From Mycolicibacterium rufum (GTDB lineage: Bacteria; Actinomycetota; Actinomycetes; Mycobacteriales; Mycobacteriaceae), in NCBI RefSeq assembly GCF_022374875.2, contig NZ_CP092427.2, forward strand, positions 1,984,001 through 2,048,000: a stretch of 64,000 bases of DNA, written 5' to 3'. Both the position numbers and the translations under genes were made by a program. Of the stretch, positions 22,971 to 32,043 are shown one piece after another. A model generated the notes under the pieces. The model did not search any database. It saw only the letters and a list, made by a program, of their open reading frames with translations, and was not told the origin of the DNA. Position 1 is the stretch's first letter. The number at the start of each line of letters is the position of its first letter.

Positions 22971-23031
22971 CGCGAACGTGCACCAGCGGTAGCGCCGAGG
23001 CCCTCGACGCGACGATCAGTGCACGCTCGCG
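22971..23031. repeat. Imperfect intergenic palindrome (CGCGAACGTGCAC / GTGCACGCTCGCG)
   Basis: Arms at 22971-22983 and 23019-23031 match at 12 of 13 positions around a 35-nt loop. The palindrome fills the gap between the ATPase gene stop (23034) and the sulfurtransferase start (22954), both on the minus strand. It may be a terminator-like hairpin or a dispersed mycobacterial palindromic element. Confidence 0.6.
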
Positions 23032-23033
23032 GG

Positions 23034-26000
23034 TCATCGCGGCACCGCCAGCGCCAGCACCTCGTCGGCCGACGGTGGGCTCGACGGATGGAACGACAGG
23101 CACCACGGCTCGACGACGCGGTGGAACGCCTCACCCTCGGTCGCGACGTAGAAGTTACCGGCCCGCAAGCGGCTGATGTCGTCGACGAGACCGCCCTTCG
23201 CGCGGGCCATCTCGCGCGCGGTCTCGATCTGGGCGGGCGCGTTGAGCAGGCCGTAGAACTGGGTCGCCGCGTTGCCGGGGATGTTCAGGTTGAGCCCCTT
23301 GGGCGCCTGGGTGGCGAACACCAGCCCGAGACCGTACTTGCGGGCCTGCGACGACAGCGCCAACGTGCTGCGCGTGCAGGCAGTGAAACCCCTTGCCGGA
23401 GCGAAGTTCTGGGCCTCGTCCATGACCATCAGCCCGCCCAGCGGACGATCGCCGGCCGGGTGGCGTTTGATCCACGCGAACAGCGCCATCTGCAGCTGAT
23501 TGACGAAGCTCTGCCGCTGCTCCTCGGACGGCAGACCGATCATGCTGATCACCGACACCCGCGCCCGGTACCCCTGCGACGGGGTGAGCAGCACACCGGG
23601 GTCGACGGGCGTGCCGGTGCCGCCGAACAGCGGGTCGTTGACCATCGCGGCCCGCAGGTTCTGCGACAGGTCCGCCGCGATCTGGTGCGCCCCCGCCATG
23701 TCGCTGACGTCGTGAGGCAGGTCGGCGAGCAGCCGGACGAACCCGGCCAGCGTCGGCTCATCGGTTCTGCCATAGTGCTGCAACGCTTCCCGCAGCACCG
23801 CGCGGGCGCGGGTGGCTTTCTGCGTCTTGCCGGTGATCAACGCCTGCGGTTCGAGCGCCGAGCACGCGGCCTCCACCGCCTCGAAGAACTCGTCGTGATC
23901 GTCGATGACGCTGGCGAAATCGGGCAGCGGCTGGAACGCCAGCGGCCGGCCGCTGGTGCGCCGCGGCGTCCACACCGTCACCTCGGTGTGGCGCAGGTAA
24001 TCCTCGGCGCGGGCGTCGTCGGCGCGGCTCCAGCCGTCCGGCTTCTGCGGCCACGCCGTACCCAACCGGGACAGGTCGTTGTTCGGGTCGAGCACGATCG
24101 ACGACACCCCGCGCAGCGCGCACTCCTCGACCAACCGCCGGATCAGCACGGTCTTGCCCGACCCGGAGCCGGCGAAGATCGCCACGTGCTTGCGCAGCGC
24201 CGCCAACGGCATCGACACCGGCTCGCCGCTGTGCAGGTCGCGACCGAGGGGCACCTCGGTGTCGGGGATCTCGGCGGCGGGCGCCTCGTCCTGGGCCTCC
24301 GGCTCCGGCTCCTCCTGCGGCTCAGGCTCGGCCACCTCCTCGACCGTGCCGTCGCCGAGGATGTCGGCCAGCAGCGCCATCCGGTGGGCGGGGCGACGGG
24401 CCCGCAGCCAGCTCGCCAGCCCGGGGTCGTCCTCGGCGAACAGGTCGCGCAGCGCGGCCATGGTGCGGATGTCGTCGTCGGTCAACGGCACCGTCCGCCC
24501 GCCCCAGGCGTGGAACGCCGCGAGTTCCTCGGCGGTCTTCTTCCCGGTCGGCCACGGCGCGTTGCGCAGCAGGAACAGCTGCCTGCGTCCCGAGCCGGGC
24601 CCGAATCCCGCTGCGGTGACGGCCTTTCGGACGCGGCTGAGCGCGGCGCTGGCGTTGTCCGCCGCGACGGCGCGGAACGCCCAGTGCCGTTCGTCCTCGG
24701 TCGCGCTGTCGAGCGTCTCGCGCAGCCGGGCGTGCAGCGTGACGTGGGTGCCGGGTGGCGGGTCGCACACGAACGTCTGCTCGCCGTCGCGCTCGGCGAT
24801 CCACGCGGTCAGCGCCGCGCCGAGCAGTTCGGGGACCGTCACGTCCTCGCCGTCCGGCGCGACCGCCGCGGCGGGCACCGCGCGCCGGCGGTACTCGGCG
24901 AAGCGCCGGTCCAGCGCTGTCGACACCGGCGCCGTCTCGTCACGAGTGTCTCTGTCCCACAGGGATTCATCGGTCCGTAGGTGCGGCAGCTCGACGACCT
25001 CGCCGTGCAGAAGGCACTCGCGGACGTGGGTGTCGGCGCGGATCAGCAGTTGCCGCGGCGTGTACGACGGCGCCTCCTCGAAGGCCTCCGCCGCGATGGG
25101 CCAGCTCGGGTACGGCGGGGTGAAACCCACCGAGGCGTAGCTCGCCGCGAAGCGGCGCTCGAGGATCGCGCGGCCGATGTCGGCGGTGGGAAGCGGGGTC
25201 AGCACGCCCGTCACCCGGAAGCGGTCCCGCACACTGGCGGTCGCGTTGCCCTCGATGTGCTCCCACACCGCGGGCAGGCAGGCCACCACCGGCACGGTGC
25301 GGCGCATGGTCTGGCGCACGGCCATCAACCCGTGCGCGACCTGCTCGAGCACGATGTCCCCGCCGCCGGTACCGGCCAGCGACTGGGCGATCAGCGTGTC
25401 GATCTGGTCCACGGCCAGCACCGCCGGCCCGGCCAGCGCCACCAGCCGGGCGAGGTCGCGCACGCATTCCTGCGCCGACGCCGGCGCCGCGCGCAGCCCC
25501 CACGGACCGCGCTCCTCGGCGGTGAACTCCTCGCTGCCCTGCAGGAAGCCCTCGCCGATGTCGTGGGCCAGGAAGTCGTTCGAGGCCACCAGCACCAGCG
25601 CGCGCAACACCTGATGGCATTGCCGCACCGTCTCTTTCGCGGCTTTGGACAGCGCCATGACGAAGCGGTACAGCGTCTCGGCGTCCAGGTCGTCGTCGCC
25701 GATGATCGCCCGGCGGTCGGCGCGCGACACGTGCGCGAGCGACGCGAGCTCCCACAGGATGTCCTTGAGCTGGGTCTCGTGTCGGCGACCCGGCCTGCCG
25801 AGGCTCTCCAGGATGCCGCTGCGCACCGACTCCCAGAAGCTGGCCGCGTCGAGCAGTTCGACGACGAAGAAGTAGCCGCCGCCGTCCTGCACGCGTTCGC
25901 GGATCTGGCCCAGCAGGTGTGTCTTGCCGGAACCCGCCGGCCCGCGGATCACCACACCGAGCGGGGTGGACGCCTCGTCGCGCAGGGCGTCGCCGAACGC

Positions 26001-26138
26001 CGCCATCACGTCGTCGACGGCGGCCTCGTTGAGCCCGCTGACGTGGGTGGCCGTCTGCGGGCGCCACAGGTCGTCGCTGGTCGGCGCCCAGGTCAGCCGC
26101 AGGGAGGCGAGCGCGTCGCGCTGCGCGGTGTCCATCAT
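23034..26138 (-). CDS. Double P-loop ATPase: N-terminal AAA-type domain and C-terminal HerA/FtsK-like domain
   Basis: 1034 residues. The first motor has Walker A GPAGSGKT (66-73) and Walker B AVLAVDQID (239-247). An acidic Glu/Pro linker (about 600-630) leads to the second motor, with Walker A GSGSGKT (657-663), a DPNND segment, Walker B GGLMVMDEAQNF (901-912), and the FATQAPKGL...AATQFYGLLNAP tail typical of HerA-like hexameric DNA translocases. It is coupled to a small winged-helix gene by ATGA overlap (26135-26138). No nuclease partner (NurA, SIR2 or DUF4297) is adjacent. The function is unknown; DNA translocation in repair or defence is inference from the motor type. Confidence 0.8.
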   Translation of the reverse strand: MMDTAQRDALASLRLTWAPTSDDLWRPQTATHVSGLNEAAVDDVMAAFGDALRDEASTPLGVVIRGPAGSGKTHLLGQIRERVQDGGGYFFVVELLDAASFWESVRSGILESLGRPGRRHETQLKDILWELASLAHVSRADRRAIIGDDDLDAETLYRFVMALSKAAKETVRQCHQVLRALVLVASNDFLAHDIGEGFLQGSEEFTAEERGPWGLRAAPASAQECVRDLARLVALAGPAVLAVDQIDTLIAQSLAGTGGGDIVLEQVAHGLMAVRQTMRRTVPVVACLPAVWEHIEGNATASVRDRFRVTGVLTPLPTADIGRAILERRFAASYASVGFTPPYPSWPIAAEAFEEAPSYTPRQLLIRADTHVRECLLHGEVVELPHLRTDESLWDRDTRDETAPVSTALDRRFAEYRRRAVPAAAVAPDGEDVTVPELLGAALTAWIAERDGEQTFVCDPPPGTHVTLHARLRETLDSATEDERHWAFRAVAADNASAALSRVRKAVTAAGFGPGSGRRQLFLLRNAPWPTGKKTAEELAAFHAWGGRTVPLTDDDIRTMAALRDLFAEDDPGLASWLRARRPAHRMALLADILGDGTVEEVAEPEPQEEPEPEAQDEAPAAEIPDTEVPLGRDLHSGEPVSMPLAALRKHVAIFAGSGSGKTVLIRRLVEECALRGVSSIVLDPNNDLSRLGTAWPQKPDGWSRADDARAEDYLRHTEVTVWTPRRTSGRPLAFQPLPDFASVIDDHDEFFEAVEAACSALEPQALITGKTQKATRARAVLREALQHYGRTDEPTLAGFVRLLADLPHDVSDMAGAHQIAADLSQNLRAAMVNDPLFGGTGTPVDPGVLLTPSQGYRARVSVISMIGLPSEEQRQSFVNQLQMALFAWIKRHPAGDRPLGGLMVMDEAQNFAPARGFTACTRSTLALSSQARKYGLGLVFATQAPKGLNLNIPGNAATQFYGLLNAPAQIETAREMARAKGGLVDDISRLRAGNFYVATEGEAFHRVVEPWCLSFHPSSPPSADEVLALAVPR

Positions 26139-26749
26139 GCGTCGATCGCGATCAGGTGCTTGGGCCGGTCACCGATCAGGACGGCCGCCGCGCGGTCCTC
26201 GTCGGTCAGCGTCTTCTGGTTCTCCTCGGGGATCACGCTCACCCCCGGCGTCCGGTGCAGCGCCACCAGCGCCGCGTCGACGGCGTCGCGCGGGGCGTCG
26301 AGTTCGGCGCGCAGCCGTCGTAACGGCACCCAGCCGCCGGGCCGCGGCGCGAGCTGGGTGTAGACGGCGCGGATGCGGTCCTCCACGCCGGCCGGGGTGG
26401 TCTCACCGAAGACGTCGGCCAGGCTCAGGTCGGCGGCGCTCAGGTAGCGGCCCAGCCCGGCGAGCACCGTGTGCAACGCCTTGGCCGGCCCGGTGGCCCG
26501 CGGCGGGGGCGGCGTGTCGGCGAGGTCGCGGCACATCCGCCAGCCGCGGTCGGTGAGCTCGTGGACGTACCGGCTCCCCACCCGCTCCGAGGCGATCAGG
26601 CCCAGCCGGTTGAGCTTGTCGCGGCCGGGTTTGTCCAGCGCCGGGCCCAGCGCCGCCAGCTCCGGGTTGGGCACCGGCCGGGCCTGGGCCATCAGCACCA
26701 GCAGCACCGCCCGTTCCGTTCCTGTCAGCTCCCCCGGCGTCGCAGTCAC
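26135..26749 (-). CDS. Winged-helix protein coupled to the HerA-like ATPase
   Basis: 204 residues. The first ~75 (ELTGTERAVLLVLMAQ, LDKPGRDKLNRLGLI, HELTDRGWRMCRDL) look like a winged helix. A second helical region (PGGWVPLRRLRAELD onward) may be another one. It precedes and overlaps the large ATPase gene by 4 bp, implying equimolar synthesis and probably a complex in which it contacts DNA. There is no recognisable catalytic motif. I do not recognise a named family. Confidence 0.7.
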   Translation of the reverse strand: MTATPGELTGTERAVLLVLMAQARPVPNPELAALGPALDKPGRDKLNRLGLIASERVGSRYVHELTDRGWRMCRDLADTPPPPRATGPAKALHTVLAGLGRYLSAADLSLADVFGETTPAGVEDRIRAVYTQLAPRPGGWVPLRRLRAELDAPRDAVDAALVALHRTPGVSVIPEENQKTLTDEDRAAAVLIGDRPKHLIAIDA

Positions 26750-26788
26750 TCTGCCAACTTAACCGGCTGCGGCAGGATGGCGTTCGGC

Positions 26789-27490
26789 ATGGTTGACCCC
26801 GAAGGCACTCCGGAGACGTCGCGGCGCCGCCACATCCTGCGGCTTGCGCTGTTCGCGGCGGTACTCGGTGTGCTCTTCTATCTGACCGCGGTGCAGCGCG
26901 TCATCGACGTCGCCGCGGTGCGCGACGTCGTCGAATCGGCGGGCCCGCTGGCGCCGCTGGCCTACGTGGCGGTGTCCTCGGTGCTGGGGGCGCTGCTGGT
27001 GCCCGGCCCGCTGCTGGCCGGGGGCAGCGGATTCTTGTTCGGCCCGGTGCTCGGCACCTTCGTGACGCTGGGCGCGACGGTCGGGTCGGCGGTGCTGACC
27101 AGCGTCGCGGGACGGCGAGCAGGGCGGGACAGCGCCCGCGCGCTGCTCGGGCCGGACCGCGCGGCGAAGGTCGACGCGCTGATCCGCCGCGGCGGGCTGT
27201 GGGCGGTGGTCGGGCAGCGGTTCGTGCCGGGCATCAACGACGCGTTGGCGTCCTACGCGTTCGGCGCGTTCGGCGTCCCGGTGTGGCAGATGGCGGCGGG
27301 GGCGTTCATCGGCTCGGCGCCCAAGGCGTTCGCGTACACGGCGCTGGGTTCGACGCTCGGGTCGTTCTCCGCGCCGCTGCTGATCGCCGCGATCGCGGTG
27401 TGGTGCGTGACGGCGGTCGCCGGCGCGTTCGCCGCGCACCGCGGCTGGCGGGCCTGGCGGTCCAAGCCACCCTCCTCCCCCGCGGAATAG
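26789..27490 (+). CDS. TVP38/TMEM64-family (SNARE-associated/DedA-like) membrane protein
   Basis: 233 residues from ATG 26789; ATG 26777 is in frame but has no room for a ribosome site. About five membrane segments. The VTT-domain pattern is clear: GPLLAGGSGFLFGPVLGT, then VGQRFVPGINDALASYAFG and GSAPKAFAYTALGS. Members are inner-membrane proteins linked to lipid scrambling or transport. It lies divergently next to the winged-helix/ATPase pair, with 39 bp between them. Confidence 0.85.
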   Translation: MVDPEGTPETSRRRHILRLALFAAVLGVLFYLTAVQRVIDVAAVRDVVESAGPLAPLAYVAVSSVLGALLVPGPLLAGGSGFLFGPVLGTFVTLGATVGSAVLTSVAGRRAGRDSARALLGPDRAAKVDALIRRGGLWAVVGQRFVPGINDALASYAFGAFGVPVWQMAAGAFIGSAPKAFAYTALGSTLGSFSAPLLIAAIAVWCVTAVAGAFAAHRGWRAWRSKPPSSPAE

Positions 27491-27554
27491 CAATCCGGGC
27501 TGCGATTCGGCGCTCAGGACGACCAACGCTTCTCGCTGGGTGAGGCACCGGCAC

Positions 27555-27560
27555 TACCCT
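27555..27560 (+). promoter_or_regulatory. -10 box TACCCT for a leaderless helicase transcript
   Basis: TACCCT fits TANNNT and ends 8 nt before ATG 27569, with no ribosome site between. Transcription would start at or next to the start codon. Confidence 0.45.
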
Positions 27561-27568
27561 GGGCAGCC

Positions 27569-29926
27569 ATGACGGATTCGGCGGCGATCGTGCTGACCGA
27601 CGAGTTCCGCCACGCACTCGACCTGCTCGGCGGTGGCGGTCACGTGTTCCTCACCGGCAAGGCCGGCACCGGCAAGTCGACCCTGATCCGCCGGTTCATG
27701 GCCGACACCGACCGCAACGTCGTCGTGGTGGCGCCGACGGGCATCGCCGCGCTCAACGTCGACGGCTACACCATCCACCGCCTGTTCGGGTTCCGCGCCA
27801 CCACGACGCTCGAGGACATCCGCGGCGGCGACTACCGGCCCGGCCGCTTCACCAAGACGCTGGCCTCGCTGCAGACCCTGATCATCGACGAGGCGTCGAT
27901 GGTGCGCGCCGACGTCTTCGACATGGTCGCCGCGGCGCTGGCCCGCTTCGGCCCCGCACCGGGCACACCGTTCGGCGGGGTGCAGATCGTGCTCGTCGGT
28001 GACCTGTACCAGTTGCCGCCGGTGGTCAGCGAGCACGAGGCGGGCTACTTCAGCAGCGCCTACGACACCCCGTACTTCTTCTCCGCCCGCGCCTTTCACC
28101 GCGAGGATTTCCCCACGGTCTCGCTGACGACGGTCTTCCGCCAACTCGGCGACGACCGGATGACGGCCATTCTCAACGAAATCCGCGAGGGCGTGCTTCT
28201 CGGGCACGCGCAGGAGCAGCTCAACGCGCGCGCCGACAAGGACTTCGTACCGCCCGACGACGAGTTCTGGCTGACGCTCGCCCCGACCAACCGCCTGGTG
28301 ACCGCACGCAATCGCCAGCAGCTCGAACGGCTCTCCGGCGATGAATTCGTCCATCACGCAAAGGCTTCCGGGGATCTCGGCCTGTTCGATCCGCCGGTCG
28401 AGGAGACGCTGCGCTTCAAGGTCGGCGCCCAGGTGATGATGCTCAACAACGACCAGTCCGACCGATGGGTCAACGGCAGCATCGGTCGCGTGGTCGGCGT
28501 CGGCTACGACCGCTACGGGGCCGTCGTCGACGTCGAGTTCCCGGACGGCTCGTGCGCCGACGTCGCGCCGTTCACCTGGGAGGCGACCCGGCCGGTGCTG
28601 ACGGGCGGGTCGCTGGGCCGCGAGGTGATCGGGTCGTACACGCAGTTGCCGTTCAAGCTGGCGTGGGCGATCACGATCCACAAGAGCCAGGGCCAGACGC
28701 TCGACCGGGTGATCGTCGACCTGACCGGCGGCATGTTCTCCACCGGCCAGCTGTACGTCGCGTTGAGCCGCTGCACCTCGCTGGCCGGGCTGGTGCTGAA
28801 AAGACCGGTGCTGCCGAAGGATCTGAAGACCGACCGGCGCATCGCCCGGTTCCTGCGCGGCGCCGGTGACGGCAGCGGCGCGCGACGGTTCTGCGCGTTC
28901 GGGATGCTGACGGTCGGTGACGAGGGTCGGATGTCGCGGCCGCGGCCGGTGGAGCTGGCGGTCGCGTTCGACGACGGCACCGCGGTGACCACGCTGATCA
29001 ACCCGCAGCGCGACCTGTCCGACGCGCGCAGCGCCTACGGCATCACGGTGTCCGACGTGCTGCTGGCCCCGACACTGCGCGAGGCGTGGGCGGTCATCGC
29101 GCCGATGCTCGCCGGGTTCACCCCGGTCGGCGTCGGCGTCGACGAGCAGCTGGGGCTGATCGACTTCGAGCTCAAGCGGCTGGGCTACGTCACCGCGATG
29201 CCGTTGGGCGTCGAGCTGCGCGGCCCCCGGATCACCGGGCGCACCGCGCTCGAGCGGGCCCGTGCGGCGCTGCAAGCCCTGCGCGACAGTGACACCACCG
29301 ACGGGGCGACGGCGTTCGAGGAGCCCGACGCTGTCGAGGGGTCGGGGCTGCTGGTCAGCCGGGACCCGACGGCGCCGACGCCCGCGGCCGACCACCTGCC
29401 CGGGCTCTCGGCGCTGCTGCGGATCAGCCGCGACGTCGGCGCGGCGCTGCTCGGTGCGGAGCCGGTGCCCGGCGCGGCGTCGACCTGGGACGCCGCGGCG
29501 CGCCAGTCGGTGGCCGACCAGCTGCGCGCGGCGGCGGCGCGGGTGCGGTTGCCCGCCGAGGCGGTGGTGCGGCTGCAGGCCGCATCGCGACTGCTGGGTG
29601 TCGACGTCATGCCCGAGACCGCGGACTGCCAGGACGACGACATCGGCGTCGTGCTGGCGGCCGGCACCCGGATCTGCTTCACCGGCACGGCGCAGGACGA
29701 GGCCGGGCGGGTGGTGGAGCGCGCCGAGATGGAGTCGTTGGCCGCGTCCGCCGGCCTGGTGCCGGTCAAGACGGTGTCGAAGACGCGGTGCGACGTCCTG
29801 GTGACCGCCGAGGCGGGAACTCAGTCGGGCAAGGCCCGCAAGGCGCTCGAGTACGGCAAGCCGGTGTTCTGCGCCGACGAGTTCTTCGGCTGGCTCGCGA
29901 CCAGGCGGACCTCCTCCGCGGAATAG
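27569..29926 (+). CDS. PIF1-like SF1B helicase fused to a degenerate DnaQ-like region and a C-terminal BRCT domain
   Basis: 785 residues in three parts. Residues 1-430 are a PIF1/RecD-type helicase: Walker A GKAGTGKS (30-37), LIIDEASM, VLVGDLYQLPPV, TTVFRQ, and the C-terminal IHKSQGQTLDRV and YVALSRCTSL. Residues ~450-560 recall a DEDD exonuclease (the NPQRDL, YGIT, LAPTLREAW and DFELKRLGY spacing), but the acidic catalytic residues are replaced (VAFDDGT, GVGVDEQLG), so it is probably inactive. Residues ~699-785 are a BRCT domain (ICFTGTAQDEAGRV, KTRCDVLV, KARKALEYGKPVF). It is likely a DNA-end or replication-fork processing helicase. Confidence 0.85.
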   Translation: MTDSAAIVLTDEFRHALDLLGGGGHVFLTGKAGTGKSTLIRRFMADTDRNVVVVAPTGIAALNVDGYTIHRLFGFRATTTLEDIRGGDYRPGRFTKTLASLQTLIIDEASMVRADVFDMVAAALARFGPAPGTPFGGVQIVLVGDLYQLPPVVSEHEAGYFSSAYDTPYFFSARAFHREDFPTVSLTTVFRQLGDDRMTAILNEIREGVLLGHAQEQLNARADKDFVPPDDEFWLTLAPTNRLVTARNRQQLERLSGDEFVHHAKASGDLGLFDPPVEETLRFKVGAQVMMLNNDQSDRWVNGSIGRVVGVGYDRYGAVVDVEFPDGSCADVAPFTWEATRPVLTGGSLGREVIGSYTQLPFKLAWAITIHKSQGQTLDRVIVDLTGGMFSTGQLYVALSRCTSLAGLVLKRPVLPKDLKTDRRIARFLRGAGDGSGARRFCAFGMLTVGDEGRMSRPRPVELAVAFDDGTAVTTLINPQRDLSDARSAYGITVSDVLLAPTLREAWAVIAPMLAGFTPVGVGVDEQLGLIDFELKRLGYVTAMPLGVELRGPRITGRTALERARAALQALRDSDTTDGATAFEEPDAVEGSGLLVSRDPTAPTPAADHLPGLSALLRISRDVGAALLGAEPVPGAASTWDAAARQSVADQLRAAAARVRLPAEAVVRLQAASRLLGVDVMPETADCQDDDIGVVLAAGTRICFTGTAQDEAGRVVERAEMESLAASAGLVPVKTVSKTRCDVLVTAEAGTQSGKARKALEYGKPVFCADEFFGWLATRRTSSAE

Positions 29927-29933
29927 GGGCATC

Positions 29934-30956
29934 ATGGCGAGGGTGCCCGTCTCCGCCGCTTTCGCCTCCGACAACGCCGCCCCGGCGCACCCGGCGGCCC
30001 TCGACGCGCTGGTCCGCGCCAACGACGGCCCGGCGCCCTCCTACGGCGACGACGCCGTCACCGCGCAGGCCGCCGACGCGTTGCGCGAGGCGTTCGACTC
30101 CCCCGGCGCCGATGTGCTCTACGCGTTCACCGGTACCGCGGCCAACATCATCGCGCTCGCCTCGGCCGTGCAGCCGTGGCACGAGATCCTCTGCAGCGAC
30201 GTCGCGCACGTGCTGCTCGACGAGGCGGGCGGACCGGTGCGGCTCTCCGGCGCGCAGTTGACGCGGCTGCCCAGCCTCGACGGTCTGATCGCGGTCGACG
30301 AGCTCGATCGCCGGGTGGCCCGCCGCGGCCCGGTGCACCATTCGCAGCCGCGCATCGTCACGATCACCCAGTCGACCGAGAACGGCCGGGTGTGGCCGGC
30401 GCCCGACATCAAGGGGTTCGTCGACCACGCCCACGACCTCGGCCTGCTCGTCCACGTCGACGGCTCCCGCGTGGCCAATGCCATAGCTGCCCAACAGGTG
30501 TCGCCGATCGACGCGGTCGGCGACGCGGACATCGTCACGGTGGGCGGCACCAAGAACGGCATGCTGTTCGGCGATGCCATCCTGGTCCGCCGGCCCGAGC
30601 ACTTCGGCGGAATCGCGTTCGTGCAGAAGCAGATCGGCCATCTGGCGAGCAAGCACCGCTATGTCGCCGCCCAGTTCCTCGCCTTGCTCGCCGACGATCT
30701 GTGGCTGCAGACCGCGGCGCACGCCAACGCGATGGCCCGCACGCTCGCCGACGGCCTCGAGCAGCTCGGCCTCACGCTGGCCTCACCGGTCGAGGCCAAC
30801 GAGGTGTTCGTGCGGCTGGATCCCGACGCCCACGGGAAGCTGTCCCGCTCCTATGTCGTGCACCAGCCCGATCTGGACGAGCCGGTGTGGCGGTTGGTCT
30901 GTTCGTGGGCGACCACCCGCGAGGATGTCGACGACGCGCTGGCCGCGCTGCGGTAG
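29934..30956 (+). CDS. Threonine aldolase-like PLP enzyme (beta-eliminating lyase family)
   Basis: 340 residues, starting 7 bp after the helicase stop. It has the fold-type I PLP pattern: N-terminal ASDNAAPAHP, VHVDGSRVANA with the cofactor-binding Asp, and TVGGTKNGMLFGD with the Schiff-base lysine Lys207. The family cleaves L-threonine or allo-threonine to glycine and acetaldehyde. The short spacing suggests read-through from the helicase gene, with no obvious functional link. It ends 7 bp before the convergent Lrp-type gene. Confidence 0.88.
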   Translation: MARVPVSAAFASDNAAPAHPAALDALVRANDGPAPSYGDDAVTAQAADALREAFDSPGADVLYAFTGTAANIIALASAVQPWHEILCSDVAHVLLDEAGGPVRLSGAQLTRLPSLDGLIAVDELDRRVARRGPVHHSQPRIVTITQSTENGRVWPAPDIKGFVDHAHDLGLLVHVDGSRVANAIAAQQVSPIDAVGDADIVTVGGTKNGMLFGDAILVRRPEHFGGIAFVQKQIGHLASKHRYVAAQFLALLADDLWLQTAAHANAMARTLADGLEQLGLTLASPVEANEVFVRLDPDAHGKLSRSYVVHQPDLDEPVWRLVCSWATTREDVDDALAALR

Positions 30957-30963
30957 CCGGCAC

Positions 30964-31893
30964 TCACTCCGGAAATCCGGACGCGTAGTTCTCCTTGACC
31001 ACGTCGAGGTGCACCCAGCTGTCGACCGCGCCGACGCCGTCGAGTTCGCGCACCGTGTCGACGATGTCGACGAGTTGGGCGGCCGAAAACGCGCGGACCG
31101 TGGCGAGCAGGTCGTGGTGGCCCAGCACGCGGGCGAGGAAGATCACCGCGGGCATCGACCGCAGCGCCGCGACGACGTCGTCGTGCGGGCCGGTCAGCCG
31201 GATGCCCAGACCCAGCGCGCTCTGCCGGTCCTGGCCGGAGTGCCGTACCACCGCGCCGACGCGCACGACGTTGTTCTCCACCAACCGCACCACCCGCCGG
31301 CGTGCCCCCGCCGGCGAAAGACCCACGGCCGCAGCCAGATCGACGTATGACGCGCGGCCATCCTCCTGCAGCGCCCGCAGCAGCCGGCGATCCACGTCGT
31401 CGATGCTGACACCGACCTCCCCGACCGGCCCGATCACGTCGCGCACCACCTCGACATACCCGAGCGTGTCGACGCCCACCACGCCGTCGAGCGCGCGGAC
31501 CTCGCCGATCGCGCGGTCGATCTCGGCCGTCGAGCCCGCGCGGATCTCGGCGACCACCCCGTGGGGTCCGCTGGTCAGCGACAGGAACGCGACATCGCCG
31601 CGGCGGGCCAGCGTGCGGGCGATCGGTGCGGCGGGCCCGGCGACGGCGACGCTGACGTGGGCGAGGGCGCCGCGGCCGAGGACCGCGGGATGCACGACAC
31701 CGCGCACCACCACCTGTCCGGTGCTGATCAGCCGGTGCACCCGGGTGGCCGCGGCGGAACGGGACAGCCCGATCGCGGCGGCGATGTCCAGGTGGGTCAG
31801 CCGGCCGTCGTGTTCGAGCAGACCGATGATGGCGCCGTCGATCTCGTCCAAGATTTTTCCGCCCTTCTCTGCCGCCGCATGGTGCATCGACAC
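30964..31893 (-). CDS. Duplicated Lrp/AsnC-family regulator
   Basis: 309 residues from GTG 31893; ATG 31887 is possible. It contains two consecutive AsnC-type modules: LDEIDGAIIGLLEHDGRLT and then DDVDRRLLRALQEDGRASY each open a winged helix (about 15-60 and 165-215), and each is followed by a RAM-like domain. Single-module Lrp proteins are ~150 residues, so this is a tandem duplication. A TAAGGT -10 box (reverse complement of 31908-31913) suggests a very short leader. It is divergent from the permease-ureohydrolase operon and is its likely regulator, sensing an amino acid or guanidino compound. Confidence 0.88.
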   Translation of the reverse strand: MSMHHAAAEKGGKILDEIDGAIIGLLEHDGRLTHLDIAAAIGLSRSAAATRVHRLISTGQVVVRGVVHPAVLGRGALAHVSVAVAGPAAPIARTLARRGDVAFLSLTSGPHGVVAEIRAGSTAEIDRAIGEVRALDGVVGVDTLGYVEVVRDVIGPVGEVGVSIDDVDRRLLRALQEDGRASYVDLAAAVGLSPAGARRRVVRLVENNVVRVGAVVRHSGQDRQSALGLGIRLTGPHDDVVAALRSMPAVIFLARVLGHHDLLATVRAFSAAQLVDIVDTVRELDGVGAVDSWVHLDVVKENYASGFPE

Positions 31894-32043
31894 CGCGTCT
31901 CAGCGCCACCTTAGACGGGATGGTCGAAAACCACCGGCAGATCGACACAGAGGACCACCTCGCGGTGATCGATGCGATTGCGCGGTGCGCGACGTGGACC
32001 TACCGTTAGCTCCATCACATCCCCGTCGCGAGGATCCGACGAC

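Noticed and set aside
27554..30022. 822-codon open frame antisense to the PIF1-like helicase
   Set aside because: No recognisable motifs, and it mirrors a gene with intact helicase motifs.
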